Translations under genes and position numbers: made by a program
Notes under the pieces: model-generated
Databases searched by the model: none
Told to the model about the DNA's origin: nothing
What the model saw: the letters and a program-made list of their open reading frames with translations, nothing else
Source: Sinorhizobium fredii
GTDB lineage: Bacteria > Pseudomonadota > Alphaproteobacteria > Rhizobiales > Rhizobiaceae
Direction of reading: 5' to 3'
Assembly: GCF_002944405.1 (NCBI RefSeq)
Contig: NZ_CP024307.1
Coordinates: 3,515,001 to 3,579,000 of the forward strand
DNA: 64,000 bases
Shown here: piece after piece, positions 39,789 through 48,276 of the stretch
Position numbering within the stretch: the first letter of the stretch is position 1
How the letters are laid out: each line of letters begins with the position of its first letter

Positions 39789-40738
39789 TTGCGTACCGCT
39801 CCGAAGGTGATGCCGCGCAGCAATTGCTTGCGCAGGATGATGGTGAAGACGAGGATCGGCACCAGGAAGATCGTCGTGCCGGCGGCGACCGCCGGCCAAT
39901 CCTGCCCGCCCTCGCCGATGATCGTCGGTATGAACGGCGGCGCGGTCTGCGCCGAGCCCGAGGTGAGCAGCACCGCGAAGGCATATTCGTTCCAGGCGAA
40001 GATTAGGCAGAAGATCGCCGTCGCGGCGATCCCGGTGGTGGCCTGCGGCAGCACGACCTTCCAGAAGGCCTGAAGGCGCGTATAGCCGTCGATCATCGCC
40101 GCTTCCTCGTATTCGCGCGGGATCTCGTCGATGAAGCCCTTGAGGAGCCAGACGGCGAGCGAAACGTTGACGGCGGTATAGAGCAGGATCATGCCGAGCG
40201 CCGTGTCGGAAAGGCCGAACTGGCGATACATGAGGTAGATCGGGATCGCGACGGCGATCGGCGGCATCATCCTCGTCGAGAGAATGAAGAACAGGAGATC
40301 GTCGGCAAGCGGCACGCGGAACCGCGAGAAGCCATAGGCCGCAAGCGTGCCGAGCGAGACGGCGAGGAAGGTCGAGCCGAAGGCGATCAGGAGCGAATTG
40401 CCGAAACGCGGCCAGTAATTCGACGGTCCGGCGATGACCATATTGCGGCTGCGGGTGATCTCGTCGCAGGTACCGGTCGGGGAGGGGAGCGACTGGATAT
40501 AGTCCGGCGTCTGCCGCGTGCGCGTTGTGAAGAGATTGCAATAGCCCTCGAGCGTCGGCGTGAAGACGATCTTCGGCGGGTAGCTGATCGAATCCGGCGG
40601 CGACTTTATGCTGGTCAGGAAGATCCAGGCGAGCGGGATCATCGTCACCAGCGCATAAAGGATGACGATCGCACTGGCGATGCGCTTCACGGTCGGCGTC
40701 GGCTCGACCACGGAATGGGCGGTGTTGACCGAACTCAT
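39785..40738 (-). CDS. sugar/polyol ABC importer permease (MalG class)
   Basis: 317 aa, six predicted helices, with the EAA loop EYEEAAMIDGYTRLQAFWKV near residue 205 and a long periplasmic loop after helix 1. It overlaps both neighbours by 4 nt, so the permeases, the small protein and the ATPases are translated as a coupled set. Confidence 0.94.
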   Translation of the reverse strand: MSSVNTAHSVVEPTPTVKRIASAIVILYALVTMIPLAWIFLTSIKSPPDSISYPPKIVFTPTLEGYCNLFTTRTRQTPDYIQSLPSPTGTCDEITRSRNMVIAGPSNYWPRFGNSLLIAFGSTFLAVSLGTLAAYGFSRFRVPLADDLLFFILSTRMMPPIAVAIPIYLMYRQFGLSDTALGMILLYTAVNVSLAVWLLKGFIDEIPREYEEAAMIDGYTRLQAFWKVVLPQATTGIAATAIFCLIFAWNEYAFAVLLTSGSAQTAPPFIPTIIGEGGQDWPAVAAGTTIFLVPILVFTIILRKQLLRGITFGAVRK

Positions 40739-41703
40739 CGTTGCTTCACCTTGTTGAGCGCTTTGACGTAGATGTTGGCGAGGCCGAACACCGCCACGAA
40801 AAGGATGATCGCAAAGGCGGAGGATCGTCCCGTGAGCCAGCTTTCAAAGGCTTCACGTTTCAGGGTGATCGACGCGACCTCGGTGGTCGAGCCGGGCCCG
40901 CCGCCGGTCAAAAGCATCACCATGTCGAACATCTTGAAGTTCTCGATGCCGCGGAAGAGCACCGCGAGCATGATGAAGGGCAAGGCCATCGGAACGGTGA
41001 TCGACCAGAACTGCCGCCAGCCGGAGGCGCGGTCGACCTCCGCCGCCTCGTAGATATAGTCAGGAATGGATCTAAGGCCGGCAAGGCAGATCAGCATGAC
41101 GTAGGGCGTCCACATCCATGTGTCGACGATGATGATCGCCCAGGGTGCGAGCGTCACCGAACCGAGCATCTCGAAGGACGACGGCGGAATCCCTGAGAAG
41201 AACGAGACTATATAATTGAAGAGCCCGATCTGCGGCTGGTAGAGGAAGCGCCAGAAATTGCCGACGACCGCCGGCGACAGCATCATTGGGATGAGGATGA
41301 CCGTCGTCCAGAAGGCATGGCCGCGGAACTTGCGATCGATCAGATAGGCGAGCGCGAAGCCGATGAGCGTCTGCAGAAGGATCGTCCAGAAGACGAAATG
41401 CGCCGTCGTCTGCATGGCGATCCAGATGTCCGGATCGTTCAGCACGCGCTGATAGTTGCGCAAGCCGACGCTTGCGACTTCGGCGTTCGGGCGGTTCGCG
41501 CGGAAATTCGTGAATGACAGATAGACCGCCCAGATCAGCGGAAAGATATTGATCGCAAGTAGCAAGGCGATCGTCGGCGTTATGAACAGCCATGCGATCG
41601 CGCGATCGGAAAGGCCGCGCACTCTCGCAGCCATCGGTACGGGCGTGGCGCGGGCAAGCATCTCGGCGGATCGCTCCGCGATGGTGGAAGGGGCATCGGT
41701 CAC
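40735..41703 (-). CDS. sugar/polyol ABC importer permease (MalF class)
   Basis: 322 aa from GTG 41703, which follows AGGTGA; GTG codons at 41712 and 41760 are alternatives. Six helices, EAA loop IYEAAEVDRASGWRQFWSIT, and LTGGGPGSTTEV typical of the class. Works with the MalG-class partner. Confidence 0.9.
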   Translation of the reverse strand: MTDAPSTIAERSAEMLARATPVPMAARVRGLSDRAIAWLFITPTIALLLAINIFPLIWAVYLSFTNFRANRPNAEVASVGLRNYQRVLNDPDIWIAMQTTAHFVFWTILLQTLIGFALAYLIDRKFRGHAFWTTVILIPMMLSPAVVGNFWRFLYQPQIGLFNYIVSFFSGIPPSSFEMLGSVTLAPWAIIIVDTWMWTPYVMLICLAGLRSIPDYIYEAAEVDRASGWRQFWSITVPMALPFIMLAVLFRGIENFKMFDMVMLLTGGGPGSTTEVASITLKREAFESWLTGRSSAFAIILFVAVFGLANIYVKALNKVKQR

Positions 41704-41742
41704 TGACGTCACCTGGCGTTGAAAAGGACTTCGGGCGGCCGC

Positions 41743-41773
41743 CACGGCCCGGCGCTTCACAACCCGGGCCGTG
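41743..41773 (-). other. hairpin between binding-protein and permease genes
   Basis: Perfect 10-nt arms CACGGCCCGG (41743-41752) and CCGGGCCGTG (41764-41773) with an 11-nt loop and no T run. Such hairpins after binding-protein genes protect the upstream message and let it be made in excess over the permeases. Confidence 0.75.
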
Positions 41774-41784
41774 TTCCAGCAAGT

Positions 41785-43110
41785 CTAGAGCTTGCCTTCG
41801 TCCTCGAAGATTTCCTTCCAGTCGTTCGCGAGAGCGTCGAGCGCCTCCTGCGCCGTCCCCTTATCGGCGACGACGTAGTCGTGCAGGCGCTTCTGCATCG
41901 CCTGCAGCAGGATCGCGTAGGAGGGTTCCTGCCAGAAATCCTGCACCTGGTTCATCGCGACGAGGAAGTCGGCCGCGAAGGGCTGGCTGTCCTTGAAGGA
42001 GGGATCGTTCAAGACGGCATTGTGAACGGCATAGCCGCCAAGCGCCCACCATTTCTTCTGCACGTCGGGCTGGGCGAACCATTTGATATAGGCGAGCGCG
42101 CCGTCCATGTTGTCGGTGTTGGCCACAACCGAAATCCCCTGGCCGCCGAGCGTCGAGGCGGCAACCTTCTGCTTGGGATTGACGAAGAAACCGATCTTGT
42201 CTCCGCCAACCTTCTCGTCCTTGTAGAGGCCCGGGAAGAAGGCGAACCAGTTCATCGCCATCGAGACCTGGCCGGATTTGAAGGCATCGAGCCCCTCGCC
42301 CATATAGCTGTCCGTATAACCGGGCGGCTGGCAGCATTTGTAGAGCGCCTTGTAGGCCTCGAGCCCTGCCACCGCGTCCGCCGAATTGACGGCGCCCTCC
42401 ATGTCGTATTTGCCGCTCGTCTGCTCGTATTTGAAGCCGAAGGGATAAAGCGCCGAGGTCGCGCCCATGGTGATGCCCTCGGAGGCGCGTTCGGTGAAGA
42501 TCGCCGCGCCATAGACCTTCTGGCCGTCGATTTCGCGGCCGGTGAAGAATTCGGCGACCTGCTTCAACTCGTCCCAGGTCTGCGGCGGGCCGAGATCGCG
42601 ACCGTGTTTCTGCTTGAACTCCGCCTGCAACTCCGGCTTGGCGAACCAGTCCTTGCGATAGAACCAGCCATTGGCGTCGCCCATGGCCGGCAGGGCCCAA
42701 TAGTTCGGCGTGCCTTTCGGCCAGGTGGCATACGCGTTGACCGCCGCTTCGGCGAAGTCGCTCATCTTGATTCCTTCTTTATCGAAGAAATCGTTGAGCT
42801 TCACGTAGTAGTCGTTTTCGGCGGAACCGCCAATCCACTGGCTGTCGCCGATCAGCAGGTCACAGAGCTTGCCGCCGGAATTGAGTTCGTTGAGAATACG
42901 GTCGGCGAAGTTCGGCCACGGCACAAACTCGAACTTCATTGCGGTGCCCGTCTGCGCGGTGAAATCCTTGGAGAGCTCCACCAGCGCGTTGGCCGGATCC
43001 CATGCCGCCCAGCACAGGGTCAATTCATCGGCCCTCGCCAGTTCCGGTATCGCCGTCGACAGCACGAGCGCCGACGACATGCCCATCAGGGCCTTCGTCA
43101 TCTTCCGCAT
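41785..43110 (-). CDS. sugar/polyol ABC importer substrate-binding protein
   Basis: 441 aa from ATG 43110 (GGAGGAATAC just upstream); the frame is open to 43236 but the signal peptide MRKMTKALMGMSSALVLSTA starts here. Family 1 extracellular binding protein with WAAWDPANALVELSKDFTAQ and EPSYAILLQAMQKRLHDY. Neighbouring triose/tetrose kinases suggest glycerol, dihydroxyacetone, erythrulose or a related polyol as ligand (inference). Confidence 0.9.
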   Translation of the reverse strand: MRKMTKALMGMSSALVLSTAIPELARADELTLCWAAWDPANALVELSKDFTAQTGTAMKFEFVPWPNFADRILNELNSGGKLCDLLIGDSQWIGGSAENDYYVKLNDFFDKEGIKMSDFAEAAVNAYATWPKGTPNYWALPAMGDANGWFYRKDWFAKPELQAEFKQKHGRDLGPPQTWDELKQVAEFFTGREIDGQKVYGAAIFTERASEGITMGATSALYPFGFKYEQTSGKYDMEGAVNSADAVAGLEAYKALYKCCQPPGYTDSYMGEGLDAFKSGQVSMAMNWFAFFPGLYKDEKVGGDKIGFFVNPKQKVAASTLGGQGISVVANTDNMDGALAYIKWFAQPDVQKKWWALGGYAVHNAVLNDPSFKDSQPFAADFLVAMNQVQDFWQEPSYAILLQAMQKRLHDYVVADKGTAQEALDALANDWKEIFEDEGKL

Positions 43111-43207
43111 GTATTCCTCCCAGATACAGAACCGACCGAAGCCGGCTTCGGAAAAATCTCTCTTGCTCACATGCCCAAACCGTCTCACTCCCTCATGTTG
43201 AGCAATA

Positions 43208-43235
43208 TGTTTAGTGATATACGTTTTACTAAACA
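43208..43235. promoter_or_regulatory. palindromic operator upstream of the ABC/dha operon
   Basis: Perfect 8-nt arms TGTTTAGT (43208-43215) and ACTAAACA (43228-43235) separated by 12 nt, about 100 nt upstream of the binding-protein start and in an AT-rich patch. It is the only strong dyad in this promoter region. No DeoR- or LacI-type regulator gene is adjacent. Confidence 0.6.
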
Positions 43236-43329
43236 CATCAAGTGCAATTCGTCGCTGCGGCGCAGCATGGCCGCCAGGACACTGAAGGAACTGGGGAGAG
43301 AAAGAGAAGGCGTGTCCGCCGCGTCCCGG

Positions 43330-44007
43330 TCAGCCTTTGTTGTCGCTCACGAAAACCGTGCTTGCGTCGCTGACGTTTGAAACATGCCAATAGGCGGCGT
43401 TTCCCGCCTCTTCGGCATCGGCACGAAGGATTGCGGTTACAATGCCCTGATGTTCTTCGTAAGACTTCGCCAGTCGCCCCGGCAGGCGGAACTGGGCACG
43501 GCGGAAGGGCGCAAGTCGTGCCCGCGTCTGCGTCACCAGTTCGAAGATGTGATCGTTGTGGGCGCCGCGATAAAGTCGGGTATGGAATTCGATATTGTGT
43601 GCGGCATAGTCCTCGTCGGCACCCGCATGGACGAGGCGCATCGACTCTCGGTGCATTTTCTCCATCGCGCGGCGCTCCTCGACCGACATGCGCTCGGCGG
43701 AAAGCCTGGCGCAGATCCTCTCGAGTTCAGCCATGGCCTCGAACATCGAGGCGAGATATCCACTGGTCACGTTCGTGACCACTGCGCTGCGATTGGGTTG
43801 CCGGTCGACGAGGCCCATCGCACAGAGTTGCCGCAGCGCTTCGCGCACCGGGGTCCGTGAGACCTCGAAGCGGCCGGCGAGGGAAAATTCGTCGAGTTTC
43901 TCGCCCGGCTGCATCTCGCCGGTGACAATCATGTCCGCGATCGCCCGCACCATCTGTTCGACGGTTGTACCTGCCCGGATGATCTCTCTTCTTCTTGGCT
44001 GTTTCAC
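43330..44007 (-). CDS. GntR-family regulator (FadR/FCD subgroup)
   Basis: About 225 aa from GTG 44007 (VKQPRRREIIRAGTTVEQMV); the frame is open to a GTG at 44058, but that would place an operator-like palindrome inside the coding sequence. The winged HTH reads GEKLDEFSLAGRFEVSRTPV then REALRQLCAMGLVDRQPNRS; the rest is an all-helical FCD effector domain with conserved HNIEFHTRLYRGAHN. Divergent from the BMP-importer/biuret operon, which it most likely controls, together with itself. Confidence 0.9.
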   Translation of the reverse strand: MKQPRRREIIRAGTTVEQMVRAIADMIVTGEMQPGEKLDEFSLAGRFEVSRTPVREALRQLCAMGLVDRQPNRSAVVTNVTSGYLASMFEAMAELERICARLSAERMSVEERRAMEKMHRESMRLVHAGADEDYAAHNIEFHTRLYRGAHNDHIFELVTQTRARLAPFRRAQFRLPGRLAKSYEEHQGIVTAILRADAEEAGNAAYWHVSNVSDASTVFVSDNKG

Positions 44008-44027
44008 GCGCGACTCGATATTCTGGG

Positions 44028-44041
44028 ATCTGCATACAGAT
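44028..44041. promoter_or_regulatory. GntR operator copy 1
   Basis: ATCTGCATACAGAT, arms ATCTG/CAGAT around CATA, about 21 nt upstream of the preferred gntR start. It shares the core CTGCATACAG with copy 2. Size and dyad form fit FCD-type GntR sites. Confidence 0.6.
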
Positions 44042-44200
44042 GCACGCACATGCTTCACAAGTCAAACTGCAGCATAACGCACTGAAACGTCTCCTATTTT
44101 ACCAGACACAAGACCCGGCCTGCGTTTGATTGAGTTCCATGAACGATTATTCGCAGGCCATTTCCTAGGCATGCGTAAAAAAACACCATACACGCCTGTC

Positions 44201-44214
44201 AACTGCATACAGTT
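44201..44214. promoter_or_regulatory. GntR operator copy 2
   Basis: AACTGCATACAGTT, a palindrome with the same 10-nt core as copy 1. It sits about 46 nt upstream of the -24 element of the sigma-54 promoter. Two near-identical dyads in one divergent region argue for a single regulator, the adjacent GntR protein. Confidence 0.65.
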
Positions 44215-44259
44215 TCCTCAGTGCTCATTTAGACGCGGCACAAGAACCAGCAATATCTG

Positions 44260-44276
44260 TTGGCACGCGCATTGCA
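44260..44276 (+). promoter_or_regulatory. sigma-54 (RpoN) promoter of the biuret operon
   Basis: TTGGCACG-CGCA-TTGCA matches the RpoN consensus TTGGCACG-N4-TTGCA at every position, with the GG and GC pairs 12 nt apart. Transcription would start near 44288, leaving about 45 nt before the ATG at 44334. In rhizobia such promoters are usually driven by NtrC under nitrogen limitation; I did not find a clear NtrC box. Confidence 0.85.
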
Positions 44277-44333
44277 TGCACTTTCATGTACTGACTTTCC
44301 AACCAACCTCCGCCGCTCGCAGGGAGCATTCCG

Positions 44334-45476
44334 ATGACCAAGCGACTTCTTTCCTCCCGTCTCCTGTCCCGCCGCGCATTTCTCCAATCGTCCGTGGCAG
44401 GTGCCGCCGTGGCGAGCCTCGCGCCGGACCTGGTCTTTTCGCCCGCCGCGGCCCAGAGCGCACTGACCGTCGGCTTCATCTATGTCGGCCCCAAGGACGA
44501 CTACGGCTACAACCAGGCGCACGCGGAGGGAGCGGCCGCGATCAAGGCTCTGTCGGGCGTTACCGTCGTCGAGGAGGAGAATGTCCCGGAAACAGTCGAC
44601 GTCCAGAAGACGATGGAGTCGATGATCAACCTTGATGGAGCGGCACTGCTCTTCCCCACCTCCTTCGGCTACTTCGATCCCCACATGTTGGAGATGGCGA
44701 AGAAATATCCCGACGCCCAGTTCCGCCATTGCGGCGGCCTATGGCAGGAGGGAACGCATCCGGCGAACACCGGTTCCTATTTCGGCTATATCGGCCAGGG
44801 GCAATATCTCAACGGCATCGCCGCTGGCTATGCGACGAAGAGCAAAAAGATCGGCTTCGTCGCCGCCAAGCCCATTCCGCAGGTGCTGCAGAACATCAAT
44901 TCCTTCCTGCTCGGCGCTCGCTCCATCGATCCGGCAATCACCTGCCAGGTGATCTTTACCGGCGAATGGTCGCTCGCCGTCAAGGAGGCGGAAGCTACCA
45001 ACGCGCTGATCGATCAGGGCGCGGACGTCGTGACCTGCCACGTAGACAGTCCGAAGGTGGTGGTCGAGACGGCCGCCGGTCGTGGCGCATTCATCTGCGG
45101 CTACCACGCCAACCAGAGTCCGCTCGCTCCCGAGAAATATCTCACCGGCGCCGAATGGGCATGGGGCAACGTCTACACGGACTTCGTGAAGAAGGCCCAG
45201 GCCGGCGAAAAGCTCGGCAACTTCGTGCGCGGCGGACTCAAGGAAGGCTTCGTCAAGATGAGCTCGCTCGGCCCGGCGGTCTCGGAAGAGGCGCGCAAGA
45301 AGTTCGAGGCGACGCTCGCCGAAATGATGGCGGGCGGCTTCTCGGTCTTCAGGGGTTCGATCAAGGACAACAAGGGAAATGTCGTCGTGGCCGGAGGGCA
45401 GGCTTTCGCGGAGGACGCCATCGAACTCGAAAGTATGGACTATCTGGTCGAGGGGGTCGTCGGCTCGACCGCTTGA
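44334..45476 (+). CDS. BMP-family ABC transporter substrate-binding protein
   Basis: 380 aa. A twin-arginine-like signal peptide (LLSRRAFLQSSVAGAAVASL) precedes a BMP/PnrA-like domain: FIYVGPKDDYGYNQAHAEGA and LLFPTSFGYFDPHMLEMAKK. The family is known for nucleosides, but in this operon of biuret/allophanate hydrolases the ligand is more likely biuret, triuret or a ureide/purine (inference). First gene after the RpoN promoter. Confidence 0.9.
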   Translation: MTKRLLSSRLLSRRAFLQSSVAGAAVASLAPDLVFSPAAAQSALTVGFIYVGPKDDYGYNQAHAEGAAAIKALSGVTVVEEENVPETVDVQKTMESMINLDGAALLFPTSFGYFDPHMLEMAKKYPDAQFRHCGGLWQEGTHPANTGSYFGYIGQGQYLNGIAAGYATKSKKIGFVAAKPIPQVLQNINSFLLGARSIDPAITCQVIFTGEWSLAVKEAEATNALIDQGADVVTCHVDSPKVVVETAAGRGAFICGYHANQSPLAPEKYLTGAEWAWGNVYTDFVKKAQAGEKLGNFVRGGLKEGFVKMSSLGPAVSEEARKKFEATLAEMMAGGFSVFRGSIKDNKGNVVVAGGQAFAEDAIELESMDYLVEGVVGSTA

Positions 45477-45490
45477 GGAGCGTCGGCGTC

Positions 45491-46621
45491 ATGACCCTCG
45501 AAGCCAACTCTCACCCTGTGCCCGCGCTCGGCGAGCGGGCCGGCACCGTCCGGCCCCTCCTCGAATGGCTGGCAAGGCGCGCAGAACCCCTGGCAATTAC
45601 GATCCTTGCGATCCTCATCGGGCTCGCGCTCTTCGCGATCTTCATCGCGCTGATCGGCAAACCGCCGGTGGCGCTCCTTCAGCTGATGTATGCCGGCGGC
45701 TTCGGTAGCTGGTTCTCGATCCAGAATTCCCTGAGCCGAGCCGCACCGCTCCTCCTGACTGCGCTCTGCGTCGCCCTTCCTGCCAGACTCGGTCTCATCG
45801 TGATCGGCGCGGAGGGCGCCGTCGTTCTCGGCGGACTTGCCGGGGCGGGGATCGCCCTGCCGTTCGTCGGCGGCGCACCCGCATTGCTCGTCTGGCTCAT
45901 CATGGCGCTTGCCGGCATGATCGTCGGCGCCATTTGGATCGGGCTCGCAGGCCTGCTCCGACACTATCGCGGCGTCAACGAGACAATCGCCTCGCTGCTC
46001 CTCGCCTATATCGCGATCGCCCTGATGAACCACCTGATCGAGGGGCCGCTGCGCGATCCCGCCAGCCTCAACAAGCCCTCGACGGCGCCGCTGCCTCCCG
46101 ACTACATACTCGGCAGCATCCCCGGCATGGACGTGCATTGGGGCCTTGTCATCGGCGTGACCGCCTGCGTCGTTTCCTGGGTCCTGATCGAGAAGACGAG
46201 CTTCGGGTTCGCGGCCCGCATCGCGGGCGGCAACGCGCGCGCCGCGCAGATCCAAGGGCTCGCCGTCGGCAAGCTGATCGTCGGCTTCACCGCGCTCGCC
46301 GGCTCCTTTGCCGGTCTTGCCGGCACGATCGAAGTCACCGCCGTGCAGGGCAGCGCCAACGGCTCCCTTGCCGCAGGTTACGGCTACACCGGCATCCTTG
46401 TCGCATTCCTCGCGCGCCACAATCCGCTGGCGATCATCCCCGTCGCCATCCTCCTCGGCGGCATCGATGCCTCCGGCGGCCTGATCCAGCGCCGCATGGG
46501 CCTGCCGGACGCGACCGTCCTCGTCCTTCAGGGCACGCTCTTCATCGTCATCCTGTTTTGCGAGACCTTCTACGGTCGCTTCAGGATCTTCAATCCGGAC
46601 CTCTGGAAAAGGAGCCCATGA
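45491..46621 (+). CDS. BMP-type ABC transporter permease 1
   Basis: 376 aa, BPD_transp_2 class with about nine to ten membrane segments, including RLGLIVIGAEGAVVLGGLAG and NETIASLLLAYIAIALMNHL (residues about 170-189), typical of YufP/NupP-like permeases. It starts 14 nt after the binding-protein gene and overlaps permease 2 by 4 nt. Confidence 0.92.
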   Translation: MTLEANSHPVPALGERAGTVRPLLEWLARRAEPLAITILAILIGLALFAIFIALIGKPPVALLQLMYAGGFGSWFSIQNSLSRAAPLLLTALCVALPARLGLIVIGAEGAVVLGGLAGAGIALPFVGGAPALLVWLIMALAGMIVGAIWIGLAGLLRHYRGVNETIASLLLAYIAIALMNHLIEGPLRDPASLNKPSTAPLPPDYILGSIPGMDVHWGLVIGVTACVVSWVLIEKTSFGFAARIAGGNARAAQIQGLAVGKLIVGFTALAGSFAGLAGTIEVTAVQGSANGSLAAGYGYTGILVAFLARHNPLAIIPVAILLGGIDASGGLIQRRMGLPDATVLVLQGTLFIVILFCETFYGRFRIFNPDLWKRSP

Positions 46622-47547
46622 TGGACGGGATCAGTATCGGCATCTGGGGCGTGCCCCTTGCGGTTTTCGCCGGCGCGATCCGCGTCTCCACGCCCTTCAT
46701 TTTCGTGAGCCTCGGCGAGGCGATCACCGAGCGCTCCGGCCGGATCAATCTTGGTCTCGAAGGCACGTTGGTCTTCGGCGCGATGACGGCCTATGCCGTC
46801 GCGGTGATGACGCGCTCGCCCTGGCTCGGTGTGCTGGCGGCAATGGCGGTGGGTGCCTCTTTCGGCCTCGCCCACGGCTTCATCTGCAAGTTCCCGAAGG
46901 TGAACGACATCGCCATCGGCATCGCGATGATGCAGTTCGGCGTTGGCCTCGCCTTCTTTCTCGGGAAGCCCTTCATCCAACCCGCCGCACCGAAGCTTCC
47001 TTCCATCCCCTTCGGTGGCTGGTCGGACCTGCCGCAGATCCAGGCCGCGCTCAACATCAACGTGCTCTTTCTGATCGGTGCGGCCCTTGCCCTCTTCCTC
47101 TGGTGGGCCTTCCGCAATACCCGCGCCGGCCTCATCCTGCGCGTCGTCGGTGACAGCTCGGACGCCGCCCGCGCGATGGGCCTGAGCCCGGACACGGTGC
47201 GCCTCCTCGCAACGGCCGTCGGCGGAGCGCTGGCGGCGATCGGCGGCGCCTATCTTTCGCTCTACTACCCGGGCTCCTGGAACGAGGGCATCTCGTCCGG
47301 GCAGGGCCTCATGGCCGTGGCGCTCGTCATCTTCGCCCGCTGGAACCCGATCGGATGCTTCCTCGCCGCCCTTCTCTTCGGCGGTGCGGGCGCGCTTGGG
47401 CCGGCACTGCAATCGGTCGGCATCACGAAGGGCTACTACCTCTTCTACGCCGCCCCTTACGTGCTGACCCTCGTCATCATGATCGCCACATCCTCTCCCA
47501 CCCGCTCGCTCGCCGGTGCGCCCGGCGCGCTGTCGATCACCAAATAG
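46618..47547 (+). CDS. BMP-type ABC transporter permease 2
   Basis: 309 aa, second BPD_transp_2 permease: TERSGRINLGLEGTLVFGAM and RAMGLSPDTVRLLATAVGGA are characteristic of the YufQ/NupQ partner. The start ATGATG overlaps permease 1. The first hydrolase gene follows after 12 nt. Confidence 0.92.
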   Translation: MMDGISIGIWGVPLAVFAGAIRVSTPFIFVSLGEAITERSGRINLGLEGTLVFGAMTAYAVAVMTRSPWLGVLAAMAVGASFGLAHGFICKFPKVNDIAIGIAMMQFGVGLAFFLGKPFIQPAAPKLPSIPFGGWSDLPQIQAALNINVLFLIGAALALFLWWAFRNTRAGLILRVVGDSSDAARAMGLSPDTVRLLATAVGGALAAIGGAYLSLYYPGSWNEGISSGQGLMAVALVIFARWNPIGCFLAALLFGGAGALGPALQSVGITKGYYLFYAAPYVLTLVIMIATSSPTRSLAGAPGALSITK

Positions 47548-47559
47548 GAGCGATCCGTC

Positions 47560-48276
47560 ATGAACAGCCTCGCCCCCCTGCCGGTCACGAGCCAGAAGCT
47601 CAGCCATATCGATGCCGATCCCTATCCCTGGCCCTATAACGGCGATCTCCGGCCTGAGAACACGGCGCTGATCGTCATCGACATGCAGACCGATTTCTGC
47701 GGTCCCGGCGGCTATGTAGACCACATGGGCTACGACCTCTCGTTGGTGCGCGCGCCGATCGAGCCGATCAAGACCGTGCTCGCGGCGATGCGGGCAAAGG
47801 GTTACCACATCATCCACACGCGCGAGGGCCACCGGCCGGATCTGGCCGACCTTCCCGCCAACAAGCGCTGGCGTTCCCACCGCATCAAGGCAGGGATCGG
47901 CGATGCCGGCCCATGCGGGCGCATCCTGGTCCGCGGCGAACCGGGCTGGGAGATCATCGACGAGCTGAAGCCGATCGAGGGCGAAACGATCATCGACAAG
48001 CCGGGCAAGGGCTCCTTCTGCGCCACCGACCTCGAGCTGATCCTCAATCAGAAGCGCATCGGGAACATCATCCTGACGGGCATCACTACCGATGTCTGCG
48101 TGCACACGACAATGCGGGAGGCGAATGACCGCGGTTTCGAATGCCTGCTGCTCGAGGATTGCTGCGGGGCGACCGACTACGGCAACCATCTTGCCGCGAT
48201 CAGGATGGTGAAGATGCAGGGCGGCGTCTTCGGCTCCGTCTCCAACTCCGCAACACTCGTGAGCCAACTGCCATGA
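47560..48276 (+). CDS. biuH: biuret hydrolase-like cysteine hydrolase (isochorismatase family)
   Basis: 238 aa. Isochorismatase-like hydrolase with catalytic triad Asp41 ([15 protein letters not shown]), Lys147 ([14 protein letters not shown]) and Cys180 ([18 protein letters not shown]). The N-terminal [11 protein letters not shown] and [20 protein letters not shown] match what I remember of Rhizobium leguminosarum BiuH, and the spacing of the triad is the same. BiuH cuts biuret to allophanate and ammonia. AtzF, needed for the next step, is encoded 2.5 kb downstream in the same operon, which strongly supports this role. It overlaps the ATPase gene by 4 nt. Confidence 0.85.
   Translation: MNSLAPLPVTSQKLSHIDADPYPWPYNGDLRPENTALIVIDMQTDFCGPGGYVDHMGYDLSLVRAPIEPIKTVLAAMRAKGYHIIHTREGHRPDLADLPANKRWRSHRIKAGIGDAGPCGRILVRGEPGWEIIDELKPIEGETIIDKPGKGSFCATDLELILNQKRIGNIILTGITTDVCVHTTMREANDRGFECLLLEDCCGATDYGNHLAAIRMVKMQGGVFGSVSNSATLVSQLP

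Noticed and set aside
45440..46420. Long minus-strand frame opposite BMP permease 1
   Set aside because: Asp/Gly/Arg/Glu-rich shadow of a membrane-protein gene; no start signal.
46570..48267. Long minus-strand frame opposite permease 2 and the BiuH-like gene
   Set aside because: Same reason: shadow of two recognised genes.
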